Source: Bradyrhizobium sp. 200
GTDB taxonomy: Bacteria > Pseudomonadota > Alphaproteobacteria > Rhizobiales > Xanthobacteraceae
Assembly: GCF_023100945.1 (NCBI RefSeq)
Contig: NZ_CP064689.1
Span: 6,368,001 to 6,432,000, forward strand
Length of the DNA: 64,000 bases
Direction of reading: 5' to 3'
The notes under the pieces are model-generated. The model was not told where the DNA came from and ran no database searches. It saw nothing but the letters and a program-made list of their open reading frames with translations. Below are positions 28,701 through 37,052 of the stretch, piece after piece. The position numbers were made by a program, and so were the translations under genes. How positions within the stretch are numbered: the stretch's first letter is position 1; each line of letters starts with the position of its first letter.

Positions 28701-29165
28701 ACCGTCAACGAGCACTTCAAGCGGCTGTTCACAGAACTGTTCGGCGGCGGCGAGGCTGCGCTTCATCTGATCGAAAGCGACGATCCGCTGGAAGCCGGCC
28801 TCGAAATCATCGCAAAACCGCCCGGCAAGAAGCCGCAGACGCTGTCCCTGCTCTCGGGCGGCGAGCAGGCGCTGACCGCGCTGGCGTTGATCTTCGCGGT
28901 GTTCCTCACCAACCCGTCGCCGATCTGCGTGCTGGACGAAGTCGACGCGCCGCTCGACGACCATAACGTCGAGCGGTTCTGCAACCTGCTGCACGAGATG
29001 ACGTCGTCGACGGAAACCCGCTTCATCATCATCACGCATAATCCGATCACGATGGCGCGGATGAACCGGCTGTTCGGCGTCACCATGGCCGAGCGCGGCG
29101 TGTCGCAACTGGTCTCGGTCGGCCTCGACGACGCCGTGAAGATCCTCGATCAGAACGTGGCGTGA
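25701..29165 (+). CDS. smc: Chromosome segregation ATPase SMC
   Basis: SMC forms the condensin-like ring that organises and segregates the chromosome. The 1154-residue protein has the Walker A GPNGCGKSNLVEALRWAMG near residues 32-50, long coiled coils (about 165-480 and 640-950), a hinge near 500-620 (WPPIIDGVTVTKGYEKALGA), and at the C-terminus the signature LSLLSGGEQALTALALIFAV and the Walker B VLDEVDAPLDDHN. I chose ATG 25701 because MKLTRLRLHGFKSF is the universal SMC start. The preceding 239 bp hold no clear gene. Confidence 0.97.
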   Translation: MKLTRLRLHGFKSFVEATDFMIEPGLTGVVGPNGCGKSNLVEALRWAMGETSHKSLRAADMDAVIFAGSGNRPARNHAEVTMTIDNADRTAPAAVNDSQVLEISRRIEREAGSVYRINGRDVRARDVQILFADAATGARSPALVHQGKIGEIIQAKPEQRRRVLEDAAGVAGLHARRHEAELRLKAAETNLTRVEDVIGQLSGQMEGLKKQARQAIRFREVAAKVRKAEATLFHLRWLEANADVAEAGHTHDINVREMAERTREQAEAARIQAIRASELPALREGEARAAAGLQRLTNAREQLDREEERAKERVAELDRRLTQFAADIAREQQQTSDAEVALQRLDTEDAELKEEIRSRVEKRSGVDERVSEAEATLSAAERMFGELTTALADLTAKRNQLEAGVRTHRDRLARLDQEIASVQADEQKLSDETGNLGDIDALAAAMETAQETLAVSEAAAQASETGHVAARQKLEASRGPLTEAEKRVQRLETEARTISKLVNGETKNLWPPIIDGVTVTKGYEKALGAVLGDDLDAPVDPSAPMRWTHAGASFDDPALPDGIEALAAHVEAPSELARRLAQIGVVPKERGAELVSQLKTGQRLVSLEGDVWRWDGFVTAAHAPTGAARRLAERARLVDIEHELEQARADATAKRQALEDAEAELKAASAAESAAREAWRAAQREADAARERHAATEREINRHAARKSALTEAHTRLAADRSEAEAAHESANAALAELPPTLDTETRLATVRSEIDTHRRFAAQVRAEAQALAREAELADKRVQAITAERADWQNRRQSSASQVATVEARITEVTAERAELENAPALFAEKRRALINEIESAESARRVAADALAAAESLMAETDRAAKASLEALSSAREACARAEERMEGTKRRLSDIEREIHDMLEVEPHAVAALAEIEPGAELPPLGEIEENLEKLRRDRERLGAVNLRAEEELREVETQHTALTTERDDLVEAIKRLRQGIQSLNKEARERLLTSFETVNEHFKRLFTELFGGGEAALHLIESDDPLEAGLEIIAKPPGKKPQTLSLLSGGEQALTALALIFAVFLTNPSPICVLDEVDAPLDDHNVERFCNLLHEMTSSTETRFIIITHNPITMARMNRLFGVTMAERGVSQLVSVGLDDAVKILDQNVA

Positions 29166-29171
29166 TTTTCT

Positions 29172-29322
29172 TCCCTTCTCCCCTTGTGGGAGAAGGTGGC
29201 GCGAAGCGCCGGATGAGGGGTATCTCTCCACGAAGACACAACTCGCGGAGAGATACCCCTCACCCGTCACGAACGCGCGTCCGCGCGCCCGTGCCACCCT
29301 CTCCCACAAGGGGAGAGGGAAA
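29172..29322. repeat. Intergenic palindromic repeat, type C
   Basis: The outer arms are CTTCTCCCCTTGTGGGAG near 29175 and its inverted counterpart near 29300-29318. Inner arms GAGGGGTATCTCTCC (29215-29229) and GGAGAGATACCCCTC (29247-29261) are perfect. The element fills nearly all of the gap between smc and the Rsm22 gene. It has no coding capacity and could fold into a large cruciform or RNA hairpin. Confidence 0.85.
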
Positions 29323-29331
29323 GAACACGAA

Positions 29332-30300
29332 ATGACCACACCCGATCTTCCCGCTGAACTGAAAGCCGCGCTCGACGGCAAGCTGCGCGGTTTCTCGCGC
29401 AACGCCGCCACCGGCCGGGCAGCTTCAATCTCCCAAACCTATCGTGGTGGCGGCGGCTCCGGCAGCATCCGCTCGGAAGCCGATGCGCTCGCCTATGCAC
29501 TGGCGCGGATGCCCGCAACCTATGCCGCGGTCACGGCCAGCCTGAACGCGCTGATCGAGATCAGGCCGGATTTCGCGCCGAAAAACCTGCTCGATGTCGG
29601 CGCAGGGCCGGGCACGGCGACCTGGGCGGCTGCTGAAACCTTCCCGTCTCTGCAACGCTTTACATTGCTCGACGCCAACGATGCATTGCGCGGGCTCGCG
29701 CTCGGCCTCGTCACCGACAGCTTTCGCCTGCGTGATGTCAGCTACGAACGCGGAGAAGCCCGCGCCGCCCTGACCAGAGCCGATACGGCCGACCTTGTCG
29801 TGGCGAGCTACATGATCGGCGAGATCAGCGATGCCGAACAACGCGCGCTCGCCGAGCTGATGTGGGAGAAGACCCGCGACGCGCTGCTCGTAGTCGAACC
29901 CGGTACGCCCGCCGGCTATGCACGGATCGTCGCGCTACGCGCGCAACTGATCGCCCTCGGCGCTCATGTCGCCGCGCCCTGCCCGCATGACGGCAAGTGT
30001 CCCATTCAAGCGCCCGACTGGTGCCATTTCACCCAGCGCCTGCAACGCTCACGCGCGCACAAGCAAATCAAGGGCGCCGAGCTGCCGTTCGAGGACGAAA
30101 GGTTCTCCTATGTCGCGCTGACGCGCGCGGCGGTCGCACAGCGTCCTTCCCGCGTGCTGGCGCAACCGACCGTCAGCAAGATCGAAATAACAGCCAAGCT
30201 CTGTACTCCGGAGGATCTCACCTTCACAAAAGTGCCTCGCCGCGCCAAAGCGGATTACGCCGCCGCCCGGCGTTGGCGGTGGGGCGATGCCGTTAGTTGA
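29332..30300 (+). CDS. Rsm22-family small ribosomal subunit protein, methyltransferase-like
   Basis: A 322-residue protein of the Rsm22 family, whose mitochondrial members assist assembly of the small ribosomal subunit. A Rossmann-type SAM-binding part is visible (PKNLLDVGAGPGTATWAAAE, about residues 83-102, then FTLLDAND). The conserved cysteine cluster CPHDGKCPIQAPDWCHF lies near 218-234 and likely binds metal. A bacterial target has not been shown from sequence. It follows smc across repeat C. Confidence 0.87.
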   Translation: MTTPDLPAELKAALDGKLRGFSRNAATGRAASISQTYRGGGGSGSIRSEADALAYALARMPATYAAVTASLNALIEIRPDFAPKNLLDVGAGPGTATWAAAETFPSLQRFTLLDANDALRGLALGLVTDSFRLRDVSYERGEARAALTRADTADLVVASYMIGEISDAEQRALAELMWEKTRDALLVVEPGTPAGYARIVALRAQLIALGAHVAAPCPHDGKCPIQAPDWCHFTQRLQRSRAHKQIKGAELPFEDERFSYVALTRAAVAQRPSRVLAQPTVSKIEITAKLCTPEDLTFTKVPRRAKADYAAARRWRWGDAVS

Positions 30301-30303
30301 GCC

Positions 30304-30386
30304 CGTCATTCCGGGATGGTCCGAAGGACCAGACCCGGAATCTCGAGATTCCGGGTTCGATGCTTCGCATCGCCCCGGAATGAGGG
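30304..30386. repeat. Intergenic palindromic repeat, type D
   Basis: Nested inverted repeats: outer TCATTCCGGG against CCCCGGAATGA, inner CCCGGAATCTCGAGATTCCG, and short hairpins GGTCCGAAGGACC and ATGCTTCGCAT. It follows the Rsm22 gene and could end its transcript by folding. Confidence 0.8.
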
Positions 30387-30518
30387 CGGAGATTCTCCGC
30401 TTGAACTTATCCCGCCCCACTTCCGACTAAAGCCATGCCCCAAATCGCGGGCGGGCTGCCGCATGCCCGGTTTTTCGTCTAGGTTCCCCGCCTCTTCGTC
30501 CCACAGGAGTTGTCCGTC

Positions 30519-31079
30519 ATGTCGACCGGCTGGATCGTTCTCGGCGTCATCGTCATCATCGTGCTGTTTGCCTTCGCGGCGTATAACCGCCTCGTCGCGC
30601 TCAGCCAGCGCGTCAGCCAGGCTTTTGCCGACATCGACGTGCAGCTCAAGCAGCGCCACGATTTGATCCCGAACCTGGTCGAGACCGTGAAAGGCTACGC
30701 CTCGCACGAGCGCGGCACGCTCGACGACGTCATCAAGGCGCGCAATTCCGCGATGTCGGCACAGGGACCGGCGCAGGTGTCCGCGGCAGAGAACCAATTG
30801 AGCGGCGCGCTCGGCCGTTTGATCGCGCTGTCGGAAGCCTATCCGGACCTCAAGGCCAACGCCAACTTCCAGCAGTTGGCCAGCGAACTGTCCGACCTCG
30901 AAAACAAGATCGCGGCCAGCCGCCGCTTCTTCAACAACGCGGTCCAGGAATACAACACCGGCATCCAGCAGCTTCCCGCGGCGCTATTTGCCGGCATGTT
31001 CGGCTTCACCCGCAAGGACTTCTTCGACCTCGGCGCCAGCCGCACCGAAGTCGAGGCCGTGCCGACCGTGAAGTTCTGA
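30519..31079 (+). CDS. LemA family membrane protein
   Basis: A 186-residue protein with one N-terminal membrane helix (about residues 2-22, WIVLGVIVIIVLFAFAAY) and a helical domain. The LemA core is clear: NRLVALSQRVSQAFADIDVQ, LKQRHDLIPNLVETVKGY, and RRFFNNAVQEYNTGIQQLPA with a C-terminal FGFTRKDFF. The family has no firmly assigned biochemical role. I chose the ATG at 30519 since AGGAG lies 9 bp upstream. It is followed after 31 bp by an M48 protease, a frequent partner. Confidence 0.95.
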   Translation: MSTGWIVLGVIVIIVLFAFAAYNRLVALSQRVSQAFADIDVQLKQRHDLIPNLVETVKGYASHERGTLDDVIKARNSAMSAQGPAQVSAAENQLSGALGRLIALSEAYPDLKANANFQQLASELSDLENKIAASRRFFNNAVQEYNTGIQQLPAALFAGMFGFTRKDFFDLGASRTEVEAVPTVKF

Positions 31080-31110
31080 CACTTCAAAACATCCGGCAGA
31101 GCAGCCCATC

Positions 31111-32301
31111 ATGGCCGCGTACGGTCTCTACACGCATATTGCATCGAACAAGTTTCGTTCGATGCTGCTGCTCGCCGGCCTGTTCCTGCTGATTTACGTG
31201 CTGGTCTTTGCCGGCGCGCTGGTCGCCGAAGTGCTGATGCGTAGCGACAAGTCGGTCGACTATTACCTGATGCGCGCCTCGCGCGACCTGATCGCGGCCT
31301 TTCCCTATGCGACCGGCGCCGCCGCATTATGGATCGTCATCGCCTATTTCTTCCACCAGAACATGATCGACGCCGTCACCGGCGGCGAGAGCGTGACGCG
31401 GCAACAGCAGCCGCGGCTCTATAATCTGCTGGAAAATCTCTGCATCTCGCGCGGCATCCCGATGCCGAAGCTGAAGGTGATGGACAGCCCGGCTCTGAAC
31501 GCCTTCGCAAGTGGCCTCAACCAGCGGCAATATTCCGTCACGGTGACCTCGGGTCTTCTGCAGGCGCTCAACGACCAGGAGATCGAGGCCGTGCTCGGTC
31601 ACGAGCTCACGCATATCCGCAATGGCGACGTGCAGTTGATGGTGGTCGCCGTGATCATCGCCGGCGTGGTGGGTTTTTTCGGCGAATTGTTCTTTCGCAT
31701 GTTCACCAACCTGTCGTGGAATTCGAGCGGCAGCGGCTGGTCTTCGTCGTCTTCCTCTTCCTCCTCGTCCTCGTCATCCGATCGCGACAGCAAGGGGGCC
31801 GGCGGCGCGATCATCGCTGTTATCATCGCGGTCGTGCTGATCCTGCTGGCCTGGCTGTTGTCGCAAGTCGTCAAACTGGCGCTGTCGCGGTCGCGCGAAT
31901 TGCTGGCCGATGCCGGCTCGGTCGAACTGACCAAGAATCCCGACGCCATGATCACGGCGCTGCGCAAGATCGAGAACCGCGGCGAGCTTCCCGGCGCAAC
32001 GTCGGCGGTCATGGAACTCTGTGTCGACAATCCGCGCGAGGGATTTGCCGACCTGTTCGCGACCCACCCGTCGGTCGATAATCGCGTCAAGGCGCTGGTG
32101 CAGTTCGCCGGCGGTCATGATCCCGGCCCGCTCGCCCTGCCGTCGGGCACGGCGGACGAACCCGATAAGCCCGAGGAATCGGCCACCGGGCAACTCCAGC
32201 CGCCGGCTCCCCATGGTCCCTGGAGCGGCTCAAGCGAGCCCGCCGGCGTTTCGGGCGCTCGCCCCGGCCCCTCGGAGGGCCCTTGGGGCCCGCACCGCTG
32301 A
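31111..32301 (+). CDS. M48 (HtpX-like) membrane zinc protease with a poly-serine linker
   Basis: A 396-residue membrane protease. Membrane segments lie at about residues 18-42, 62-82, 177-191 and 235-255. The zinc motif HELTH is at 164-168, and a second acidic ligand is likely in SRELLADAGSVELTKN near 261-276. The loop after the third helix holds a run of 13 serines (about 211-223), followed by DRDSKG. The C-terminal 60 residues are rich in proline and glycine. HtpX-type enzymes degrade misfolded membrane proteins. It is likely cotranscribed with lemA. Confidence 0.93.
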   Translation: MAAYGLYTHIASNKFRSMLLLAGLFLLIYVLVFAGALVAEVLMRSDKSVDYYLMRASRDLIAAFPYATGAAALWIVIAYFFHQNMIDAVTGGESVTRQQQPRLYNLLENLCISRGIPMPKLKVMDSPALNAFASGLNQRQYSVTVTSGLLQALNDQEIEAVLGHELTHIRNGDVQLMVVAVIIAGVVGFFGELFFRMFTNLSWNSSGSGWSSSSSSSSSSSSSDRDSKGAGGAIIAVIIAVVLILLAWLLSQVVKLALSRSRELLADAGSVELTKNPDAMITALRKIENRGELPGATSAVMELCVDNPREGFADLFATHPSVDNRVKALVQFAGGHDPGPLALPSGTADEPDKPEESATGQLQPPAPHGPWSGSSEPAGVSGARPGPSEGPWGPHR

Positions 32302-32458
32302 GCAACCGCCTCCGGATTAACGAATTCCCGTATGAATAATGGCGATGGCGGTCTAAGGAATTGAATTATCCCTTGTTTCTGCCATGTTCGCGCCCAAAGC
32401 AGGGAATGGGACCTGCCGGCCGCTCCCCGCGGTTGGAACTGCACTTCAAGGGAATTCC

Positions 32459-33211
32459 ATGGCAAAGCCAGTCGTGATTGTGGTGGGCGCGGACAAGGGC
32501 GGGGTCGGCAAGACGACCGTGTCGCGGACGCTCCTGGATTACTTCAGCGCCAACAACGTGCCGACCCGGGCATTCGACACCGAATCGCCGCGCGGCACCC
32601 TGAAACGCTTCCACCCCGAGATCACCGAGATCGTCGACATGACGACGACATCGGACCAGATGAAGATCTTCGATACGCTCAATGCGGTCAGCCCCTCGGT
32701 CACCGTGATCGACGTCCGCGCCGGCCTGCTGTCGCCGGCGCTGGCTTCGCTCCGCGACATCGGCTTTCTCGATGCGGCCAAGGCGGGACAGATCACCTTC
32801 GCCGTGTTCCATATCCTGGGACCTTCGATCGCCTCGCTGGACGAAATCGCCGAGACCGCGAATTTCATGCACGGCGCCAAGTATTTCCTGGTGAAGAACT
32901 TCATCAACGACACCCAGTTCTTCCAGTGGGACCAGTCCACCTACAACTCCTACTTTCACCGCATCAAGGACGCCACCGACCTCGTCATCCCCAAGCTCAA
33001 TGAAATGGCCTATGAGCAGGTCGAGGTTTCCTCGGTGCCGTTCCTCAAATTCGTCGCCAACAAGGGCAAGGACGACGAAGCCGCGAACTACTCGTTCGTG
33101 CTGCGCGGCTATGTCCGGCACTGGCTCGCCAACGTCTGGAGCGAGTTCGACCGCATCAAGCTGACCGATCTCGTCGGCGCCAAGCCTGGCGTGCGCGGCG
33201 GTGAAAAATAG
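32459..33211 (+). CDS. ParA-like P-loop ATPase 1
   Basis: A 250-residue ATPase with the deviant Walker A GADKGGVGKTTVSRTLLDYF at about residues 9-28, including the signature lysine. FDTESPRGTLKRF (near 39) and VTVIDVRAGLLSPAL (near 81) fill the switch and Walker B positions. There is no DNA-binding or membrane domain. I chose the ATG at 32459 with AAGGGA 6 bp upstream. It is followed after about 60 bp by a second ATPase of similar design. Cargo is unknown; plasmid, chromosome or protein positioning are all possible. Confidence 0.85.
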   Translation: MAKPVVIVVGADKGGVGKTTVSRTLLDYFSANNVPTRAFDTESPRGTLKRFHPEITEIVDMTTTSDQMKIFDTLNAVSPSVTVIDVRAGLLSPALASLRDIGFLDAAKAGQITFAVFHILGPSIASLDEIAETANFMHGAKYFLVKNFINDTQFFQWDQSTYNSYFHRIKDATDLVIPKLNEMAYEQVEVSSVPFLKFVANKGKDDEAANYSFVLRGYVRHWLANVWSEFDRIKLTDLVGAKPGVRGGEK

Positions 33212-33270
33212 TCGCGCACCCGCCGCGATGGGGCTGGAATAGGCGAAAAATTCCTTTGATATAGCGGGTG

Positions 33271-33939
33271 ATGAGCGCCACCCCAGTCTACATCATCTGC
33301 TCGCCCCGACCGCTGGTCGGCAAGACACTGCTCGCGCGGCTCTTGAGCGAGTTCCTGCTGCTGAAAGACGGCGCGGTATCCTCCTTCGACATCAACCTGA
33401 AGGAACCATCGCTGCTCGAATATCTGCCGCGCCTGACCGAGACGGCCGACGTCATGGACACCTACGGCAAGATGCAGCTCATGGACCGCCTGATCGTCAA
33501 TGACGGCGTCGCCAAGGTGATCGACCTCGGCTTTCATGCGTTCGACGAGTTCTTCAAGATGACCAACGAGATCGGTTTCCTGAAAGAGGCCGCGCGGCGC
33601 AGCGTCGCGCCGATCATTCTGTTCGTGGCCGATTCCGACCGCGTTTCCGCGCGCGCCTATCCGGCGTTACGGGAGCAGATCCCGCTGAAAGCGCTGATCA
33701 CGATCGACAACGAGTACGTCGTGCGTGGCGAACTGCCCGAGGCGATGGGCCTGGGGCGGGTGCTGCGAATATCGGCCCTGCCCTCGTTCCTGAGGACCTA
33801 TGTCGACCGGCTGACCTTTTCCTTCACCGGCTACCTGCGCAACGAACGGGATTCGTCCAGCGAGCTGCACCAGTGGATCCGCAGGAACTACATCAGCTTT
33901 CGCGAGCTCGAGTTCAGCCTGCTCGCGCAGCGGCCGTGA
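33271..33939 (+). CDS. ParA-like P-loop ATPase 2 with atypical Walker A
   Basis: A 222-residue protein. Its P-loop is SPRPLVGKTLLARLLSEFLL, in which the GKT core is kept but the signature lysine of ParA/MinD proteins is replaced by arginine (RPLVGKT against KGGVGKT). SSFDINLKEPSLLEYL and AKVIDLGFHAFDEFFKM occupy the switch and Walker B positions. It lies directly after ATPase 1 with a similar length, so the two may work as a pair. GTG at 33268 is another possible start. Function is unknown. Confidence 0.8.
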   Translation: MSATPVYIICSPRPLVGKTLLARLLSEFLLLKDGAVSSFDINLKEPSLLEYLPRLTETADVMDTYGKMQLMDRLIVNDGVAKVIDLGFHAFDEFFKMTNEIGFLKEAARRSVAPIILFVADSDRVSARAYPALREQIPLKALITIDNEYVVRGELPEAMGLGRVLRISALPSFLRTYVDRLTFSFTGYLRNERDSSSELHQWIRRNYISFRELEFSLLAQRP

Positions 33940-33957
33940 AGCCTCCACAAAGTCGAC

Positions 33958-33977
33958 AATATTATCCGGGTAATATT
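33958..33977. promoter_or_regulatory. Perfect palindrome between two convergent genes
   Basis: AATATTA and TAATATT are perfect 7 bp arms around TCCGGG. The site resembles a regulator operator, but both flanking genes end here (ATPase 2 and apt), so no promoter is expected. It may be a relic of a lost gene or serve another purpose. Confidence 0.5.
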
Positions 33978-34005
33978 TTATCCAGGGACGACCGGTCTGT
34001 TAGCG

Positions 34006-34545
34006 TCAATGCCCCTCGAACGCCATCAGCGTGCGCACCGGCACATCCATCGCGCGCAGCTTGTCGGCGCCGCCGAGATCCGGCAGGTCGATGATGAAGC
34101 AGGCCGCGACCACGTTGGCGCCGATCTGGCGCAGCAGCTTGACCGCGCCCTCCGCCGTGCCGCCGGTGGCGATAAGATCATCGACCAGGATCACGCGCTC
34201 GTTGGGCTGGATCGCATCGACGTGCATTTCCATTTCATCGAGGCCGTATTCCAGCGAGTAGGCAATGCGTACCGTGGTGTGCGGCAGCTTGCCTTTCTTG
34301 CGGATCGGCACGAAGCCGGCGGAGACCTGATGCGCCACCGCGCCGCCGAGAATGAATCCCCTCGCCTCGATGCCGGCGACCTTGTCGATCTTCAATCCGG
34401 CCCAGGGCTGCACCAGTTCGTCGACCGCGCGGCGGAAGGCGCGTGCATCCGCCAGGAGCGTCGTGATGTCGCGAAACAGGATGCCCTTTTTCGGGTAATC
34501 CGGAATGGTGCGGACAGTGGCCTTGATGTCATGATCGAATGTCAT
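34006..34545 (-). CDS. apt: Adenine phosphoribosyltransferase
   Basis: Apt salvages adenine to AMP with PRPP. The 179-residue protein has the usual length, with the hood-region [17 protein letters not shown] at about residues 18-34 and the PRPP-binding motif [20 protein letters not shown] near 117-136. It starts 16 bp after the end of trpE(G) on the same strand and may be read from the trp promoter. Confidence 0.96.
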   Translation of the reverse strand: MTFDHDIKATVRTIPDYPKKGILFRDITTLLADARAFRRAVDELVQPWAGLKIDKVAGIEARGFILGGAVAHQVSAGFVPIRKKGKLPHTTVRIAYSLEYGLDEMEMHVDAIQPNERVILVDDLIATGGTAEGAVKLLRQIGANVVAACFIIDLPDLGGADKLRAMDVPVRTLMAFEGH

Positions 34546-34561
34546 CGGTATCTCGCAATCC

Positions 34562-36724
34562 TCAATTGACTGGCACGTTCAGACGAAAGGCGTTTTCGAC
34601 GATACGCAGTCCGACTTCGCCGCCGAGCGACATCAGCGATTCCGGGTGAAACTGCACACCGCCGACCGGCAGGGTCTTGTGTTCGATCGCCATCGCGACG
34701 CCATCCTCGGTCGTCGCGGTAACCTCGAGAACTTCGGGCACGCTGTCGCGTTCGACATAGAGCGAGTGATAGCGGCCGATCACGATCTCGTTCGGCAGGT
34801 TCTGCATCAGTCGCCCGCCGCGCACCTGAATCCGCGACGGCCGCCCGTGCGCGGGGTGGGTGAGCTGGCCAAGCTGGCCGCCGAAATATTCGCCGATCGC
34901 CTGCACGCCGAGGCAGACGCCGAATATTGGAAGCTTCCGGTCGAGCGCGGTGCCGATGGTTTTCGAAATCCCGAAATCCTCCGGACGTCCCGGGCCGGGT
35001 GACAGCACCAGCAGATCCCAGTTCTTCTTCAGCATCTCCTGAGCATGCACATGCCGGACCACCGTGACGCTGGCACCGACCTGGCGGAAATAATCCGCCA
35101 GCATATGCACAAAACTGTCGTCGTGGTCGATCAACAGCACTTTGCGGCCCGAGCCGGTGGCATCGGGCGCAAACGCCGACAGCGGTTTTGGCGCATCGCC
35201 GCGCAGCGCCTGAAACAGCGCAGCCGCCTTGACCTGGCACTCGCGGTCTTCCGCCGCGGGGTCGGAATCGAACAAGCAGGTGGCGCCGACGCGCACCTCG
35301 GCGAGACCGTCCTTCATGCGGATGGTGCGGATGGTCAGCCCGGTATTGATGCTGCCGTCGAAATTCACCGCACCGATCGCGCCGGCATACCAGCGCCGCG
35401 ACGAGCGCTCATTGTCTTCGACGAACTGCATCGCCCATAATTTCGGCGCGCCGGTCACCGTCACCGCCCAGGCATGGGTCAGGAAGGCATCGAGCGCATC
35501 GAAGCCCGGGCGCAGCATGCCTTCGACATGGTCGACGGTATGGAACAGCTTTGAATAGGTCTCGATCTGCCGGCGCGCGAGAACCTTGATGGTCCCCGGT
35601 ACGCACACCCGCGCCTTGTCGTTGCGGTCGACGTCGGTGCACATGTTGAGCTCGAACTCGTCCTTTTCCGAGTTCAGCAATTGCCGGATCTGCTCGGCAT
35701 CGCCGATCGCATCGACGCCGCGCGCAATCGTGCCCGAGATTGGGCAGGTCTCGACCCGGCGGCCGTCGGAGCGAACGAACATTTCCGGCGAGGCCGACAC
35801 CAGAAATTCGCCGTCGCCGAGATTCATCAGCGCGCCATAGGGCGACGGGTTGATGCGGCACAGCCGCTGGAACACTTCGGCCGGCGAACGCTCGCAGGGC
35901 TCGGCGAAGAGCTGCCCCGGCACCGCCTCGAACAGATCACCACGAGCGAACGCCGCGCGCGCAAACTCGACGGTCGCCTGATATTCGCCGGGCGCGTGGT
36001 CGGCAAAGCCCTGCCGCGGCGTCCTGGCATAAACGCTCTCGGCGGTGTCGCGCGGCAGACCCTTGGTGGATTTTCCGTTCCAGGCAAAATCGTAGCTCAG
36101 CACGACGCCACGGCCGGTGGCGCGATCATAGGCCAGCAAGCGATCCGGCACATACAGCACGATGTCGCGCTGGTCGCTCTCACGCACCCGCTTCTGCACG
36201 AGATCCTCGATCTGGAACACGAGGTCGTAGGCGAAGGCGCCGAACAGGCCGAGCAGCGGATCGTCATTGGCCGACAAGGCGGCGACGAGATCGCGCACCA
36301 GCGACATCACGCTGGCGCGGCGCGTGCGCTGGTCTTCCTCGACCGGCGCCGCGCCGCGAATGATGTGACCGGCCAGCCGCGTCGGGCTTCTTTCAGAAAT
36401 GACCACGCAGGGCTCGCGCAGCACGTCGCCCAGAAACGCGATCATCACCTCGCCCCGCGCGTTCAGCGCAGAAAGCGAAAAGTTGGAGCCGGCCGTTTCC
36501 AGCACCAGCGGCGGATCGGCAAAGCCGAGGTCGAAACTCTCGTAGCGGCCCGGCACGGTGGTTCCGGAGGACAGCACCACCCCGCGGCGGCGGTCGAGCA
36601 GTTCGATCAGGTCGTCGAGGCGCTTGGCGTTGCCGGTGAACTGCTCGACGGCACGCGAAATCGCCAGACCGCCGCTGGTCCGGTAGTCGCTGTGCTCGGG
36701 CAGGGAGAAGGCTGTCCTGTTCAT
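34562..36724 (-). CDS. trpE: Fused anthranilate synthase TrpE(G)
   Basis: A single 720-residue chain carries both anthranilate synthase components, as known in rhizobia. The TrpE part (about residues 1-510) includes [24 protein letters not shown] segments and PISGTIARG near 330. The glutamine amidotransferase part (about 525-720) has the catalytic cysteine in [13 protein letters not shown] near 605 and the His-Glu pair in [10 protein letters not shown] near 698. The enzyme makes anthranilate from chorismate and glutamine. It lies behind the trpL attenuator and ahead of apt. Confidence 0.97.
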   Translation of the reverse strand: MNRTAFSLPEHSDYRTSGGLAISRAVEQFTGNAKRLDDLIELLDRRRGVVLSSGTTVPGRYESFDLGFADPPLVLETAGSNFSLSALNARGEVMIAFLGDVLREPCVVISERSPTRLAGHIIRGAAPVEEDQRTRRASVMSLVRDLVAALSANDDPLLGLFGAFAYDLVFQIEDLVQKRVRESDQRDIVLYVPDRLLAYDRATGRGVVLSYDFAWNGKSTKGLPRDTAESVYARTPRQGFADHAPGEYQATVEFARAAFARGDLFEAVPGQLFAEPCERSPAEVFQRLCRINPSPYGALMNLGDGEFLVSASPEMFVRSDGRRVETCPISGTIARGVDAIGDAEQIRQLLNSEKDEFELNMCTDVDRNDKARVCVPGTIKVLARRQIETYSKLFHTVDHVEGMLRPGFDALDAFLTHAWAVTVTGAPKLWAMQFVEDNERSSRRWYAGAIGAVNFDGSINTGLTIRTIRMKDGLAEVRVGATCLFDSDPAAEDRECQVKAAALFQALRGDAPKPLSAFAPDATGSGRKVLLIDHDDSFVHMLADYFRQVGASVTVVRHVHAQEMLKKNWDLLVLSPGPGRPEDFGISKTIGTALDRKLPIFGVCLGVQAIGEYFGGQLGQLTHPAHGRPSRIQVRGGRLMQNLPNEIVIGRYHSLYVERDSVPEVLEVTATTEDGVAMAIEHKTLPVGGVQFHPESLMSLGGEVGLRIVENAFRLNVPVN

Positions 36725-36811
36725 GTGATCCTCTTACGAAACTTCGGGAGGGAGCGCCACACAGGACAAACGAAGGGACCGTCGCACTGCGATGGCGACC
36801 TTCGACGATTG

Positions 36812-36850
36812 AAAAATGAAATCGCACCGGCCACCTCTTTAAGAGGTGCG
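36812..36850 (-). terminator. trp attenuator
   Basis: On the minus strand CGCACC (36850-36845) can pair with GGTGCG (36828-36823), followed by ATTTCATTTTT: an intrinsic terminator. The inner CACCTCTT/AAGAGGTG arms give a competing hairpin that overlaps the trpL stop codon. Ribosome stalling at the tandem Trp codons would decide between the folds. Confidence 0.6.
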
Positions 36851-36886
36851 CCACCACAGACGGGATGGGCTGCTAACGGTGTTCAT
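36839..36886 (-). CDS. trpL: trp leader peptide
   Basis: A 15-codon frame reads MNTVSSPSRLWWRTS. Two adjacent Trp codons near the end are the sensor of transcription attenuation, as in the rhizobial trpL peptides that precede trpE(G). It lies 114 bp before trpE(G) on the same strand. The promoter spacing predicts that transcription begins at the A of its ATG, the leaderless arrangement described for Sinorhizobium meliloti. The released leader RNA and peptide act in trans there; whether they do here is unknown. Confidence 0.85.
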   Translation of the reverse strand: MNTVSSPSRLWWRTS

Positions 36887-36893
36887 GGAACCC

Positions 36894-36922
36894 TAAACAC
36901 CATCCGCCGGTGATGATGTCAA
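36894..36922 (-). promoter_or_regulatory. trpL promoter
   Basis: On the minus strand there is a perfect -35 TTGACA (36922-36917), a 17 bp spacer and TGTTTA as -10 (36899-36894). Seven bases then lead to the trpL ATG at 36886, placing the start point on or next to the A of that codon. Confidence 0.65.
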
Positions 36923-37052
36923 GGGAGGGATCGGCCGGGATGCCCCCATCCCGGCCCGATCTTTGGGTGTCGGAGGGCCGAAAACTTGCGTAGGATTTGA
37001 GCAAGCAGCGACGCATTCGACGCGCAAAGATTGCAAACGAGGGAGGCAGGCG

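Noticed and set aside
27195..29411. A long open frame antisense to smc
   Set aside because: It lies opposite the clear SMC coding sequence and its composition is that of the complementary strand.
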